The notes below the pieces were generated by a model. The model saw nothing but the letters and a program-made list of their open reading frames with translations, was not told the origin of the DNA and ran no database searches. A DNA stretch of 64,000 nt from Sulfitobacter sp. OXR-159 (GTDB taxonomy: Bacteria; Pseudomonadota; Alphaproteobacteria; Rhodobacterales; Rhodobacteraceae), in assembly GCF_034377145.1 (NCBI RefSeq), contig NZ_CP139707.1, positions 2,678,501 through 2,742,500 on the forward strand. The letters are read 5' to 3'. Position numbers and translations under genes: made by a program. Each line of letters opens with the position of its first letter. Within the stretch, counting starts at the first letter, position 1. Positions 56,698 to 64,000 of the stretch are shown here, one piece after another.

Positions 56698-57453
56698 ATG
56701 GACCTCTCTGCCCTTTTGACCGACGCGCTGATGGGATACTTCGTCGTCTTCGCCCGCATCGGCAGCGCGCTTTTATTCATGCCGGGCTTTGCTGAAACCT
56801 CGGTGCCCACGCGGCACCGGTTGTTTTTTGGCCTGATCCTGAGTGCCGCGCTTTATCCGGTCACCGGCCTTGGCCCGGTGGCCGAAGATCGCCCCGGTGC
56901 CCTGTTGTTGATCTTTGGCTCGGAAATCACCGTGGGGCTGTGGATCGGGCTGGTGGCGCGCACGCTGCTCTCGGCGCTGCAATTTGCAGGCTATCAGATG
57001 GCCTTGATGTCGGGGCTGGCCAACGCCTTGGCACCCAACATTGGGGCCTTTGAGGGGGCAACGAGCATGGCCACGATGCTGCTCATCGGGGCCACGGCGC
57101 TGATTTTCATCACTGACCTGCACCACCTGATTATTGAATCGCTTCTGATGTCCTATCAGGTTTTCATCCCCGGCACCTTCATGCTGGCCGATCTTACCGA
57201 TCAGTTTGCCCGCGCGACGCAGGTCAGCCTGTATCTTGGGCTGTCCATCGCCGCGCCTTTCTATGTGGCGGGTCTGGTGCTGAACGTCGGGATGGGTCTG
57301 GCGAACCGCATGATGGCGAGCCTTCAGGTCTTCTTTATCGCGCAGCCTTTGCTGATCGCCGCCGGGCTGGCCTTGATGGTGCTGGCGGTTCCGACCATGA
57401 TGCGCGGGTTTTTGGAGCCATTCGCGGAATGGCTCACCACCTACGGGTTCTAG
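56698..57453 (+). CDS. fliR: Flagellar export gate protein FliR
   Basis: A 251-residue membrane protein with about six helices and the pattern FARIGSALLFMPGF and ALQFAGYQMALMSGLANA of FliR. It lies two bases after flhA and three bases before flhB. Confidence 0.94.
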   Translation: MDLSALLTDALMGYFVVFARIGSALLFMPGFAETSVPTRHRLFFGLILSAALYPVTGLGPVAEDRPGALLLIFGSEITVGLWIGLVARTLLSALQFAGYQMALMSGLANALAPNIGAFEGATSMATMLLIGATALIFITDLHHLIIESLLMSYQVFIPGTFMLADLTDQFARATQVSLYLGLSIAAPFYVAGLVLNVGMGLANRMMASLQVFFIAQPLLIAAGLALMVLAVPTMMRGFLEPFAEWLTTYGF

Positions 57454-57456
57454 GCC

Positions 57457-58575
57457 ATGTCGGAAGAGGACAAGAGCAGTAAGACCGAAGAGCCGACGGA
57501 GAAAAAGCTCCGCGACGCGCGCAAGAAAGGCGACGTGCCACAATCGCGTGAGACCGGCACGGCGATGCTGGTCTTTGCCTTACTGCTGATCCTGATCTTC
57601 GTGCTGCCCAGTTCGATTGGCGGCATTGTCGACGCACTGCAACGCCCGCTTTTGGGCGCAGGTGTGACCGCGATCGGCACCGGCGGCACCGGATTGGTTG
57701 AAGCCGGCGGTGTCCTTAAATCGCTGGGCTTTACGGTGGGGCTGGCGATGATGCCCGTAGTCGGAATTATGGTGTTGGCAGCGCTTTTCGGAGTGCTGAT
57801 TCAAGGCGAGACGGTGGTTGCAGCCGAGCGGATCAAACCGAAGATATCGAAACTAAACCCCCTCTCGGGCTTCAAGCGCCTGTTCTCCGCCGATGCCTTT
57901 GTCGAATTTGCCAAGAACACCGCCAAGGTGCTGGTGATCGGCTTTATCACCGTCTGGGCCGTGCGGGATATTGCGCAGTCTCTGGGTCAGACGCAGGCCT
58001 TTGTGCCTGAGACTTTACTTGATGCCACTTTGCAAAAGGTGCGCTGGATTTTCCTTGTAACGACCACCTTCCTCGTCCCCATTGCCATTGCCGACATCAT
58101 TTGGAAACGCGCGCAGTGGAAGAAGAAGCAGATGATGAGCCTCAAGGAAATCCGCGACGAGCATAAGGACAGCGAGGGCGATCCGCAGATCAAAGGCCGC
58201 CGGGCCGAATTGCGCCGCGCTCGCGCACGCCAGCGCATCGCGCAGGCGATCCCGGGCGCCAGCGTGGTCCTGACCAACCCGACCCATTACGCCGTAGCGC
58301 TGAAATATGAACAGGGCGTGGATGATGTGCCGATCTGCGTGGCCAAGGGCGCCGATGTGATGGCCCACCGCATCCGCGAACTGGCCAAGGAGCACGATAT
58401 TCCGATGATCGAAAACCGCCCGCTGGCCCGTGCGCTACATGCAGCGGTGGAAGTGGATGACCGTATCCCAATGGAACATTGGCAGGCGGTGGCCGAGATC
58501 ATCGGCTTTGTCATGGATCTGCGCCGGAACGTCCGTCGCAAACCGCCTGCAGGGTCGTCGATCCGCGAGGATTAA
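57457..58575 (+). CDS. flhB: Flagellar export gate protein FlhB
   Basis: A 372-residue protein with four N-terminal membrane helices and a cytoplasmic domain. The autocleavage motif NPTH is at residues 274-277 (TNPTHYAVALKY), and the opening KTEEPTEKKLRDARKKGDV is typical. It ends the plus-strand operon nine bases before the convergent motE. Confidence 0.96.
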   Translation: MSEEDKSSKTEEPTEKKLRDARKKGDVPQSRETGTAMLVFALLLILIFVLPSSIGGIVDALQRPLLGAGVTAIGTGGTGLVEAGGVLKSLGFTVGLAMMPVVGIMVLAALFGVLIQGETVVAAERIKPKISKLNPLSGFKRLFSADAFVEFAKNTAKVLVIGFITVWAVRDIAQSLGQTQAFVPETLLDATLQKVRWIFLVTTTFLVPIAIADIIWKRAQWKKKQMMSLKEIRDEHKDSEGDPQIKGRRAELRRARARQRIAQAIPGASVVLTNPTHYAVALKYEQGVDDVPICVAKGADVMAHRIRELAKEHDIPMIENRPLARALHAAVEVDDRIPMEHWQAVAEIIGFVMDLRRNVRRKPPAGSSIRED

Positions 58576-58584
58576 CCCGTCTGC

Positions 58585-59214
58585 TCAGCGCAGGCGCAGC
58601 CCTTCGAGGTTGCGGTCGGCGGGGAGTTTGGAGCGTTCCAGCAGGATTTTGGTGATCAACCGTGCGCGGACAAGGCTGAACGAGCCCATGATCTGCGCGG
58701 CGTCCCGTTCGGGCATGGCACCGATCACTTGCACGGCGGTTTCCACGTCGATTTCATCCATGATGCCTGCGGCCACCTGTGGCTTCATGTTGCGGTAGAG
58801 CTCGACCAGCTTGGTCATGTCCTGATTGTTGGCCTCTTCGATCACCTTCAACTGCGCGCCGATCTCATCGCGCAGGCTGGCTAGCCGGGTCTGCTCGGCT
58901 TTGAGGCTTTGCTCGGCCAGCGCCAGCTTGGCTTCACGGTCGGCAATCGTATCGCGTTGGTCTTTCAACAGCGCACGCTCTTCGGCGATGGCCTCGGCGA
59001 TCAGATGGCTCGGCTCGCACATGCCGCTTTCGCCCGGGGCGCTGGCGTCATAGCTGGGCGGCGCAGGGGCGGCGGCCAGCTCAATCGGGACCGGAGGCGT
59101 GTCACTGGGCGTCTCGGCGATAGCCATCATCGGCATGAACTCAACCGTAAGCTTGAGCACACCAGCGACGCCAAGGCCAAACAGTGCGATCTTTGGTAGG
59201 GAGATACGGCTCAT
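58585..59214 (-). CDS. motE: MotE-type flagellar chaperone (MgtE-like domain)
   Basis: A 209-residue protein with an N-terminal signal or anchor (about residues 7-28), a Glu/Lys-rich coiled coil (about 65-120) and a C-terminal MgtE-type domain with DEIDVETAVQVIGAMPERDAAQ in outline and SFSLVRARLITKILLERS. In Sinorhizobium, MotE stabilises the periplasmic motor protein MotC. It overlaps the DUF6468 gene by four bases. Confidence 0.82.
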   Translation of the reverse strand: MSRISLPKIALFGLGVAGVLKLTVEFMPMMAIAETPSDTPPVPIELAAAPAPPSYDASAPGESGMCEPSHLIAEAIAEERALLKDQRDTIADREAKLALAEQSLKAEQTRLASLRDEIGAQLKVIEEANNQDMTKLVELYRNMKPQVAAGIMDEIDVETAVQVIGAMPERDAAQIMGSFSLVRARLITKILLERSKLPADRNLEGLRLR

Positions 59215-59618
59215 TCCTTACGCTCCTTGGTGATGTCGAAAAAGGTGCGGACCAGTTCGGATTTGCCCTGCACCGCCGCCTGCCCGCGCACTTGGGAACG
59301 CCCCTTCAGGCGCGCGGCGCGCATCTCTGCCGGGCTTTGGCCTGCCGGAGTAGGTTCAGCCGCGGCGGCTTTGCGGTGCTGTGGGGCGTCACGCTGCACA
59401 GGCGGCTCGGCGCGTTGAACCCTTGTGCTGAGGTCGCGCAGGTCTTCGACCGACCGGGCCGATTGATCGACGGCATTGGAAAAGGCGCCAACCATTGGCT
59501 CCATCTCTTTCAGGGTCGCCATTAGAGCGCGAACCCGGCGGTCAAGGATAAAGGCATAGACCAGCGTGCCGACCAGCAGCACGATGATGAGGATATCAAT
59601 CAAGGCCGGCATCATCAT
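59211..59618 (-). CDS. DUF6468 family membrane protein of the flagellar cluster
   Basis: A 135-residue protein with one N-terminal membrane helix (PALIDILIIVLLVGTLVYAF), a helical stretch (LMATLKEMEPMVGAFSNAVDQS), and a basic tail. This fits DUF6468, often seen with alphaproteobacterial fliM-fliL genes. Three consecutive Met codons leave the precise start uncertain. It overlaps fliM by about 20 bases. Confidence 0.8.
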   Translation of the reverse strand: MMMPALIDILIIVLLVGTLVYAFILDRRVRALMATLKEMEPMVGAFSNAVDQSARSVEDLRDLSTRVQRAEPPVQRDAPQHRKAAAAEPTPAGQSPAEMRAARLKGRSQVRGQAAVQGKSELVRTFFDITKERKE

Positions 59619-60543
59619 CGCTGTCCTCCTGATTTTCCTTAGGGAGCAAGGATTGGATCACCCGCAGCGCCAAGGCGCCATTGCTGCGCTGGCCAAAGGC
59701 GGCTCGAAACATCGGTTGCGCGTTCACCATGCCGACCACGGGGGTATCGACCGTCATGCCCAGATCAATCACCTGACCGGGCTTCCATTCCAGCACCTCA
59801 TGCAGCGGGATCGTCACCTCTTGGAGCACGCCGGTGATGGTGACCGTGGTGCTGGAAATCTGGCTGTTCATATCTTTGCGCGCGTTGCTGTCGGTGGGCG
59901 AGCGCCCGCCAAGGAACGGCTGCGCCAACTGCGCGCTGACCTCATCCAGCGTGCCATAGGGCAGCACCAGCGCCATATGGCCGCTGCGGTCTTCGAACTG
60001 CAGATGCATCCGGACCAGCACCGTCGCGGTGCGCGGCGCGGCCAGCATGACCGACCGGGGATTGGACTCCAACGATTGGATGTCGAATTGCACGGGGCTG
60101 ACATCCTGCAGGCAATGCGCCAGCCCTTTAAGCGACAGTTCCGCCAGCCTGCGGCCCAGTTTCTGCTCAATCGCGGTCAACCCGCGGGGCTTCCACTGTT
60201 GGCTCGTGGCGCGGCGACCACCCAGCATGATTTCTAGGACCGAAAACAGCAGGTCCGGCTCGACCACACAGGCGATCTGGCTGCCCCAGCCTTCGGCATT
60301 GGCGATGGCGATAAGCGAGGGCGCCTGAATGCTCTCCATCGCGTCCTCATAGGGCATATATTCCAGCGAGCTCAGCTCGATCTCTGGCGCTACGGTGCAA
60401 TAGGATTTGAGGTCGGGCACCAAAGCCAGCAACAGACGGTCGATGATGATCTCAAGCGTGGGCAGGCGCTGAAAGCTTTCGCGCGCCTGACGGATCATCG
60501 TCTCTTCGAGGCTCAGCGCATCGGAGGAATCCGCTATCGTCAT
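59596..60543 (-). CDS. fliM: Flagellar motor switch protein FliM
   Basis: A 315-residue C-ring protein. The middle domain has the pattern FSVLEIMLGGR and TAIEQKLGRRLAELSLKGL, and the C-terminal SpoA-like domain ends near VGMVNAQPMFRAAFGQR. The usual CheY-binding N-terminus (LSQ-x-EID-x-LL pattern) is not recognisable in MTIADSSDALSLEETMI. It is preceded by fliL with a four-base overlap. Identification rests on the body and gene order. Confidence 0.9.
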   Translation of the reverse strand: MTIADSSDALSLEETMIRQARESFQRLPTLEIIIDRLLLALVPDLKSYCTVAPEIELSSLEYMPYEDAMESIQAPSLIAIANAEGWGSQIACVVEPDLLFSVLEIMLGGRRATSQQWKPRGLTAIEQKLGRRLAELSLKGLAHCLQDVSPVQFDIQSLESNPRSVMLAAPRTATVLVRMHLQFEDRSGHMALVLPYGTLDEVSAQLAQPFLGGRSPTDSNARKDMNSQISSTTVTITGVLQEVTIPLHEVLEWKPGQVIDLGMTVDTPVVGMVNAQPMFRAAFGQRSNGALALRVIQSLLPKENQEDSDDDAGLD

Positions 60544-61073
60544 TGCACCACCATATCGGCAATCAGTATTTCATGCGGCGCGTCAGTGTGGCCCACCGCC
60601 CGCGCCCGGCGCAGCAGTTCGGTTTTAAGCATCGCCAGCCCATAGCTGCCCGTCAGGTCGCTGACATGCAACTGCCGCAAGAAATCTTGGAAGCTGTCGC
60701 GCAGGTAAATCTCACGCGCGATCAGGCGGTCCGCGCCCTCGGCGGTTTCGTCATAGACCATCAGCATGTTGAGCTTGAGAAACCGGCTGGTTTGCCCGCC
60801 CTGCGGCCCGGTATCGGTGACGTTCACGATGATCTCGGGGAAAGGCATGACCGGCATCTTGATCTCGGTCTTCGGCTTTTCGCCATGCGCGTCTTCGCTG
60901 CCTTCCTCACCATGGGCATTGTCAGCGGTCTCAACCGTATCCTCGACGGTTTCATCCCCGCCGAGCCCCACTATTTTCAACAGCCCCGAAGGACCGATGG
61001 CAAGCGTCACCCCACCGACGCCAGCAAGAAGGCAGAGCAAGACGACAGCAAGGATAGCAAGAGGCTTTTTCAT
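60540..61073 (-). CDS. fliL: Flagellar basal body-associated protein FliL
   Basis: A 177-residue protein with an N-terminal membrane helix (about residues 5-25) and an acidic linker. The FliL domain begins near PFPEIIVNVTD and contains RFLKLNMLMVYDE. It may support stator attachment. It is the first gene of the block fliL-fliM-DUF6468-motE and divergent from fliF. Confidence 0.92.
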   Translation of the reverse strand: MKKPLAILAVVLLCLLAGVGGVTLAIGPSGLLKIVGLGGDETVEDTVETADNAHGEEGSEDAHGEKPKTEIKMPVMPFPEIIVNVTDTGPQGGQTSRFLKLNMLMVYDETAEGADRLIAREIYLRDSFQDFLRQLHVSDLTGSYGLAMLKTELLRRARAVGHTDAPHEILIADMVVQ

Positions 61074-61255
61074 TCTTCAACTCTTAATCGGATCCTGCGC
61101 GGAGCGCCATATGCAAGAACAAATACATCCCCAAACAAGCTTTATTGCAACAGAAACCTGTTTATTTTTTGGATCGGGCAAGTATAAACCGATATATGCT
61201 TGCATAGTGGCGACCGAGCGGGGAATGCTCGGACTATCCAATCGAGTGAGGGCCC
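61074..61255. other. Divergent promoter region of fliL and fliF
   Basis: About 180 bases, AT-rich for this window. It contains a 5'-leader hairpin CCGAGC-GGGGAAT-GCTCGG at 61214-61232 shortly before fliF. I saw no clear CtrA, sigma28 or sigma54 signature. The ribosome-binding sequence for the fliF GTG is GAGGG. Confidence 0.45.
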
Positions 61256-62959
61256 GTGAATCAGATCGTTGAAAACCTTAAGGATTTAGGTCCAAAGCGG
61301 CTGGCTCTTCTGGGCGGCATCGGTCTGGCGATCACCGCGGCCATCTTTATCGGCGCGCGGACCATCCTCGCCCCTACCTATGTTCCGGTTTACAGCCAGC
61401 TTAGCCCCGGCACCGCATCGCAGATGATGCAGACGTTGGAACAGGCGGGGCTCACGGTCGACCTGTCGCGCAATGGCGATACCATTTCGGTGGCCGAGAC
61501 CGATATCGCCCGTGCCCGCATGGCGCTGGCCGATGCGGGGCTGCCGGGCGAGGGCGTGCCGGGTTGGGAGATTTTCGATAATATGTCCGGCATGGGGATG
61601 AACTCCTTCATGCAAAAGGTGAACCGGCTGCGCGCACTGGAAGGCGAGCTGGCCCGGTCGATCCAAACCATCAGTGGCATCAAAGCCGCGCGGGTGCATC
61701 TGGTGCTGCCCGAACGCGCCGCCTTCTCGCGCAGCCGGGCCGAGGCCAGCGGCTCGGTCATCGTACGCTCGCAGGCCAACGCCAGCATGACCCGCAGCCA
61801 AGCGCAGGCGATCCAGGCTCTGGTGGCCTCTGCCGTAGCAGATTTGGAAGCGCAGAACGTAACCGTCCTGTCGGCCTCGGGTGAGACGATCTTGGCCAAG
61901 GATGAAGGCGGCAGCTCTGACTTCTCCCTCCAAGGTCAGCGCAGCATGATCGAAGAGCAACTGGCGCAAAAGGTTGAATCCATTCTCAACGCCCGCGTCG
62001 GGCCGGGCAATGCCCGCGTGCGGGTCAGTGTCGATCTGACGACCGAGCGTGAGGTGCGTGTGTCCCGCACGTTTGATCCCGCCCAGCAGGTGGCGCGGTC
62101 GATCGAAACCCGCGTGCGCAACTCCAATGAAACCGACCCGGCGGCGGCGACGGTGGATGTGGCCAATAACATCCCCGATGAGCTGCGCGACGATGCGGGC
62201 GGCGGCGCGGGGCAGTCCACCCGCTCCGAGAACGACGAGATCATCAACTACGAAATCGGCTCGGTCCAGAGCGAGCTTGTGCGCGAGCCGGGCGATATCG
62301 AGCGTATCTCGGTCGCTGTTCTGGTGAACGGCAGCTATGGCACCCTGCCCGACGGGTCCGAGGGCTATATCGAGCGCAGCCCCGAAGAAATGCAACGTCT
62401 GAGCCAACTGGTCAGCACGGCCATCGGTTTTGATCAGGGACGCGGCGATCAGGTGCAGGTCGACAGCCTTCAGTTCCTTGATTTCGATTCCGAGTTCAGC
62501 AGCCCCGCAGGCCGTGGCTTGGGCGCGGTGCTGGCCGATAACGCCATGACCATCCTGCGCTCGCTCTTTGCCTTGGCGCTGGTGGCGATCATCATGGTGC
62601 TGGGCGCGCGCCCGCTGCGCATGGTGCTGGATGCCACCCTGCCCCAACCCGCGCTGGCCGGTGCTGGCGCAGACGCGGGCCTGCTGGACGGTCCTGAGCA
62701 GAATAACGCCCCCAAAGCGTTGACCGGCGGCACCCAGAACGAGACCCCGCCAAACCGCCTGCCCACCCCGGCGGGCGTCCAGACCGGTGCGGTGCTCGGC
62801 CCAATGGACGAGATGCCCCGCGACATGGTGCAACTTGCTTCGGTCGAGGGCGCGGTGCAACACAGCCAATTGCGCGCCGTGGCCGAACTGGCCGAAGACA
62901 ACACCGAAGACGCCCTGCGGGTTCTGGGCCAATGGCTGTCGGAAGGGGATGATCTGTGA
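61256..62959 (+). CDS. fliF: Flagellar MS-ring protein FliF (GTG start)
   Basis: A 567-residue membrane ring protein. A membrane helix is at about residues 19-40, the ring-building domain contains VPVYSQLSPGTASQMMQTLEQ and LPEGVPGWEIFDN in outline, and a second helix lies near residues 430-450. The GTG start follows GAGGG. Its stop overlaps the fliH start. Confidence 0.95.
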   Translation: MNQIVENLKDLGPKRLALLGGIGLAITAAIFIGARTILAPTYVPVYSQLSPGTASQMMQTLEQAGLTVDLSRNGDTISVAETDIARARMALADAGLPGEGVPGWEIFDNMSGMGMNSFMQKVNRLRALEGELARSIQTISGIKAARVHLVLPERAAFSRSRAEASGSVIVRSQANASMTRSQAQAIQALVASAVADLEAQNVTVLSASGETILAKDEGGSSDFSLQGQRSMIEEQLAQKVESILNARVGPGNARVRVSVDLTTEREVRVSRTFDPAQQVARSIETRVRNSNETDPAAATVDVANNIPDELRDDAGGGAGQSTRSENDEIINYEIGSVQSELVREPGDIERISVAVLVNGSYGTLPDGSEGYIERSPEEMQRLSQLVSTAIGFDQGRGDQVQVDSLQFLDFDSEFSSPAGRGLGAVLADNAMTILRSLFALALVAIIMVLGARPLRMVLDATLPQPALAGAGADAGLLDGPEQNNAPKALTGGTQNETPPNRLPTPAGVQTGAVLGPMDEMPRDMVQLASVEGAVQHSQLRAVAELAEDNTEDALRVLGQWLSEGDDL

Positions 62960-63618
62960 TCACAACCCTCAAGCTGCAAAACTTCGACGAAGACGGCAAG
63001 AGCAAGCCGCAGGATCCGGCGCTGCCCACGCCCGAAGAAATTGAAGCGAAGATCAAAAAGGCCCATAAGCAAGGCCATATCGAAGGCTATCTGGCCGGGG
63101 CCGACGCGGGCCGGGCCGAGATGCATCAGACCATGCAGGCCGAACATGCCGTGATGGCTGAAAAGCTGGCACAGGAACTGGCGCGGCTGTCGCAGGCGAT
63201 GCAGGCCCATCAAGAGGCGCTGATGGCGCAGATCGTGGGCTTTACCCTGCAAACCTGCGAGATCGTCCTGCCCGAGGTGATCGAACGCCTGTCGACCGCG
63301 CGGGTGAAAAAGACCGTGACCCAATCGCTGAAAATGGCCATCGGGTCGAGCCAGATCAAAGTGCGCCTGTCGCCCGCCACGCTTGACCAGATTGGCCCAG
63401 ACCTGCGCCAACGCGCTGTGTACTACAAATGCGACGGCGTGCTGGACCTGCGCGCCGATGCCGGCCTGCCCGATGGGGATGCCCGCATGGAATGGGATCA
63501 CGGCAGCCTTGATTACGGGTTCAAAAAGATTTGCGACCGCCTGCTCGCCGAATTGCGCGACACCCATGCGCGGGCGCTGACAGCACAAAAGGAGAAGGAC
63601 GGAAATGGACAAGCCTGA
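62956..63618 (+). CDS. fliH: Flagellar assembly protein FliH (GTG start)
   Basis: A 220-residue export regulator that holds FliI, with a helical N-terminus (KIKKAHKQGHIEGYLAGADA) and a C-terminal domain with ARVKKTVTQSLKMAIGSSQI. The GTG start overlaps the fliF stop (GTGA), so the two are translationally coupled. Its end overlaps the start of fliN by 14 bases. Confidence 0.85.
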   Translation: MITTLKLQNFDEDGKSKPQDPALPTPEEIEAKIKKAHKQGHIEGYLAGADAGRAEMHQTMQAEHAVMAEKLAQELARLSQAMQAHQEALMAQIVGFTLQTCEIVLPEVIERLSTARVKKTVTQSLKMAIGSSQIKVRLSPATLDQIGPDLRQRAVYYKCDGVLDLRADAGLPDGDARMEWDHGSLDYGFKKICDRLLAELRDTHARALTAQKEKDGNGQA

Positions 63619-64000
63619 CCTGCAATCGCCCAAAGACGACAACAACGCCGAAGGCAAAGCACCTGACGCAACGCCAGAACAGCCGCGCGCCGATGCCTTT
63701 GGCAATACCGCCAGTACAGGCAGCGATGACGCGGGCGTCTTCCCGCAACTCGACACTGAAGACTCGCGCAACGCCCTTGCCCCCCGCCCCGAGGCCGGTG
63801 GCGCTGGTATCAACGCCATGTTGAACGTCGGCCTAGATGTGCAGATCGTGCTGGGCCAAGCCCGCATGCCGATTTCGCGCCTGCTGGAACTCACCCGAGG
63901 CTCCATTGTAGAGCTGAACCGCAAAATCGGCGCGCCGGTCGACCTCATGGTCTCTGACCGTCTGGTGGCGCGCGGCGATCTTGTGAAGGTCGGCGAAGAC
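63605..64000 (+). CDS. fliN: Flagellar motor switch protein FliN, N-terminal part (cut by window edge)
   Basis: About 132 codons are visible. Residues 1-70 are acidic and low-complexity, and the SpoA/FliN domain begins near MLNVGLDVQIVLGQARMPISRLLELT and continues to VARGDLVKVGED. It forms the C-ring with FliM. The end lies outside the window. Confidence 0.92.
   Translation, partial: MDKPDLQSPKDDNNAEGKAPDATPEQPRADAFGNTASTGSDDAGVFPQLDTEDSRNALAPRPEAGGAGINAMLNVGLDVQIVLGQARMPISRLLELTRGSIVELNRKIGAPVDLMVSDRLVARGDLVKVGED

Noticed and set aside
61225..61272. A short ATG frame of 15 codons overlapping the fliF start
   Set aside because: The only possible ribosome-binding sequence is adjacent to the ATG and lies within a hairpin, so spacing is unsuitable. 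No independent support was found.
62955..62964. A perfect copy of TGTGATCACA at the fliF-fliH junction
   Set aside because: It is single, and it is fully explained by the overlap of the fliF stop with the GTG start and following codons of fliH. There is no partner 21 bases away and no promoter position.

Overview
The window is a GC-rich, gene-dense alphaproteobacterial chromosome segment. It looks like the Roseobacter group of Rhodobacterales, possibly Sulfitobacter or a relative. The evidence is the linked order sdhCDA-sdhB / mdh / mcl2-mch / sucCD / odhAB / lpd, the ethylmalonyl-CoA pathway genes, an SqrR/BigR-type persulfide locus, and a flagellar cluster with the alphaproteobacterial MotE and FliL/FliM arrangement. 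I saw no tRNA, rRNA, CRISPR array, insertion sequence or prophage. The genus is an inference from gene content, not from a search.

Positions 1-20795 form a carbon-metabolism supercluster. On the minus strand are the succinate dehydrogenase operon (sdhC, sdhD, sdhA, a small lipoprotein, and sdhB cut by the window edge) and mdh, then a PRC-barrel protein and a small exported protein. On the plus strand, mcl2, an NnrU-family gene, a DUF1737 gene and mch carry the last steps of the ethylmalonyl-CoA pathway. They are followed by sucC, two unknown membrane proteins, sucD, odhA, odhB, an AT-richer membrane protein, two MAPEG-family genes flanking a small protein, and lpd. The products succinate, malate and glyoxylate link these blocks. 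Two spaced copies of the palindrome TGTGATCACA, 21 bp apart and sharing a TTATCG spacer, sit upstream of both sdhC and sucC and suggest a common regulator. A strongly foldable stretch with the look of a small RNA lies just after lpd.

Positions 21088-34134 hold cell-envelope and amino-acid genes: plsC-ftsX-ftsE, a zinc-ribbon membrane protein, a TIGR02302/DUF4175 membrane protein, a tightly coupled argH-lptM-lipoprotein-DUF2834-lysA run, a TlpA-like thioredoxin, a Hint-domain protein, a MarR-like regulator and gap with a palindromic operator. Positions 34159-44403 carry a BMP-type nucleoside ABC transporter with a cytosine-deaminase-like enzyme, a class III aminotransferase, and a TonB-ExbD-ExbD-ExbB energy-transduction operon.

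Positions 44679-49133 form a sulfide/persulfide detoxification locus: a DUF442 phosphatase-like protein, an SqrR/BigR-type ArsR repressor, two YeeE/YedE halves, an ETHE1-like metallo-hydrolase and a SulP transporter. Two overlapping ATATTA-N8-(T/G)AATAT dyads overlie the shared promoter. After CreA and an MltB-like transglycosylase, positions 50932-64000 hold a flagellar cluster in four alternating blocks: fliI; flgB-flgC-fliE-fliQ-slt-flhA-fliR-flhB; fliL-fliM-DUF6468-motE; and fliF-fliH-fliN, the last cut by the window edge.
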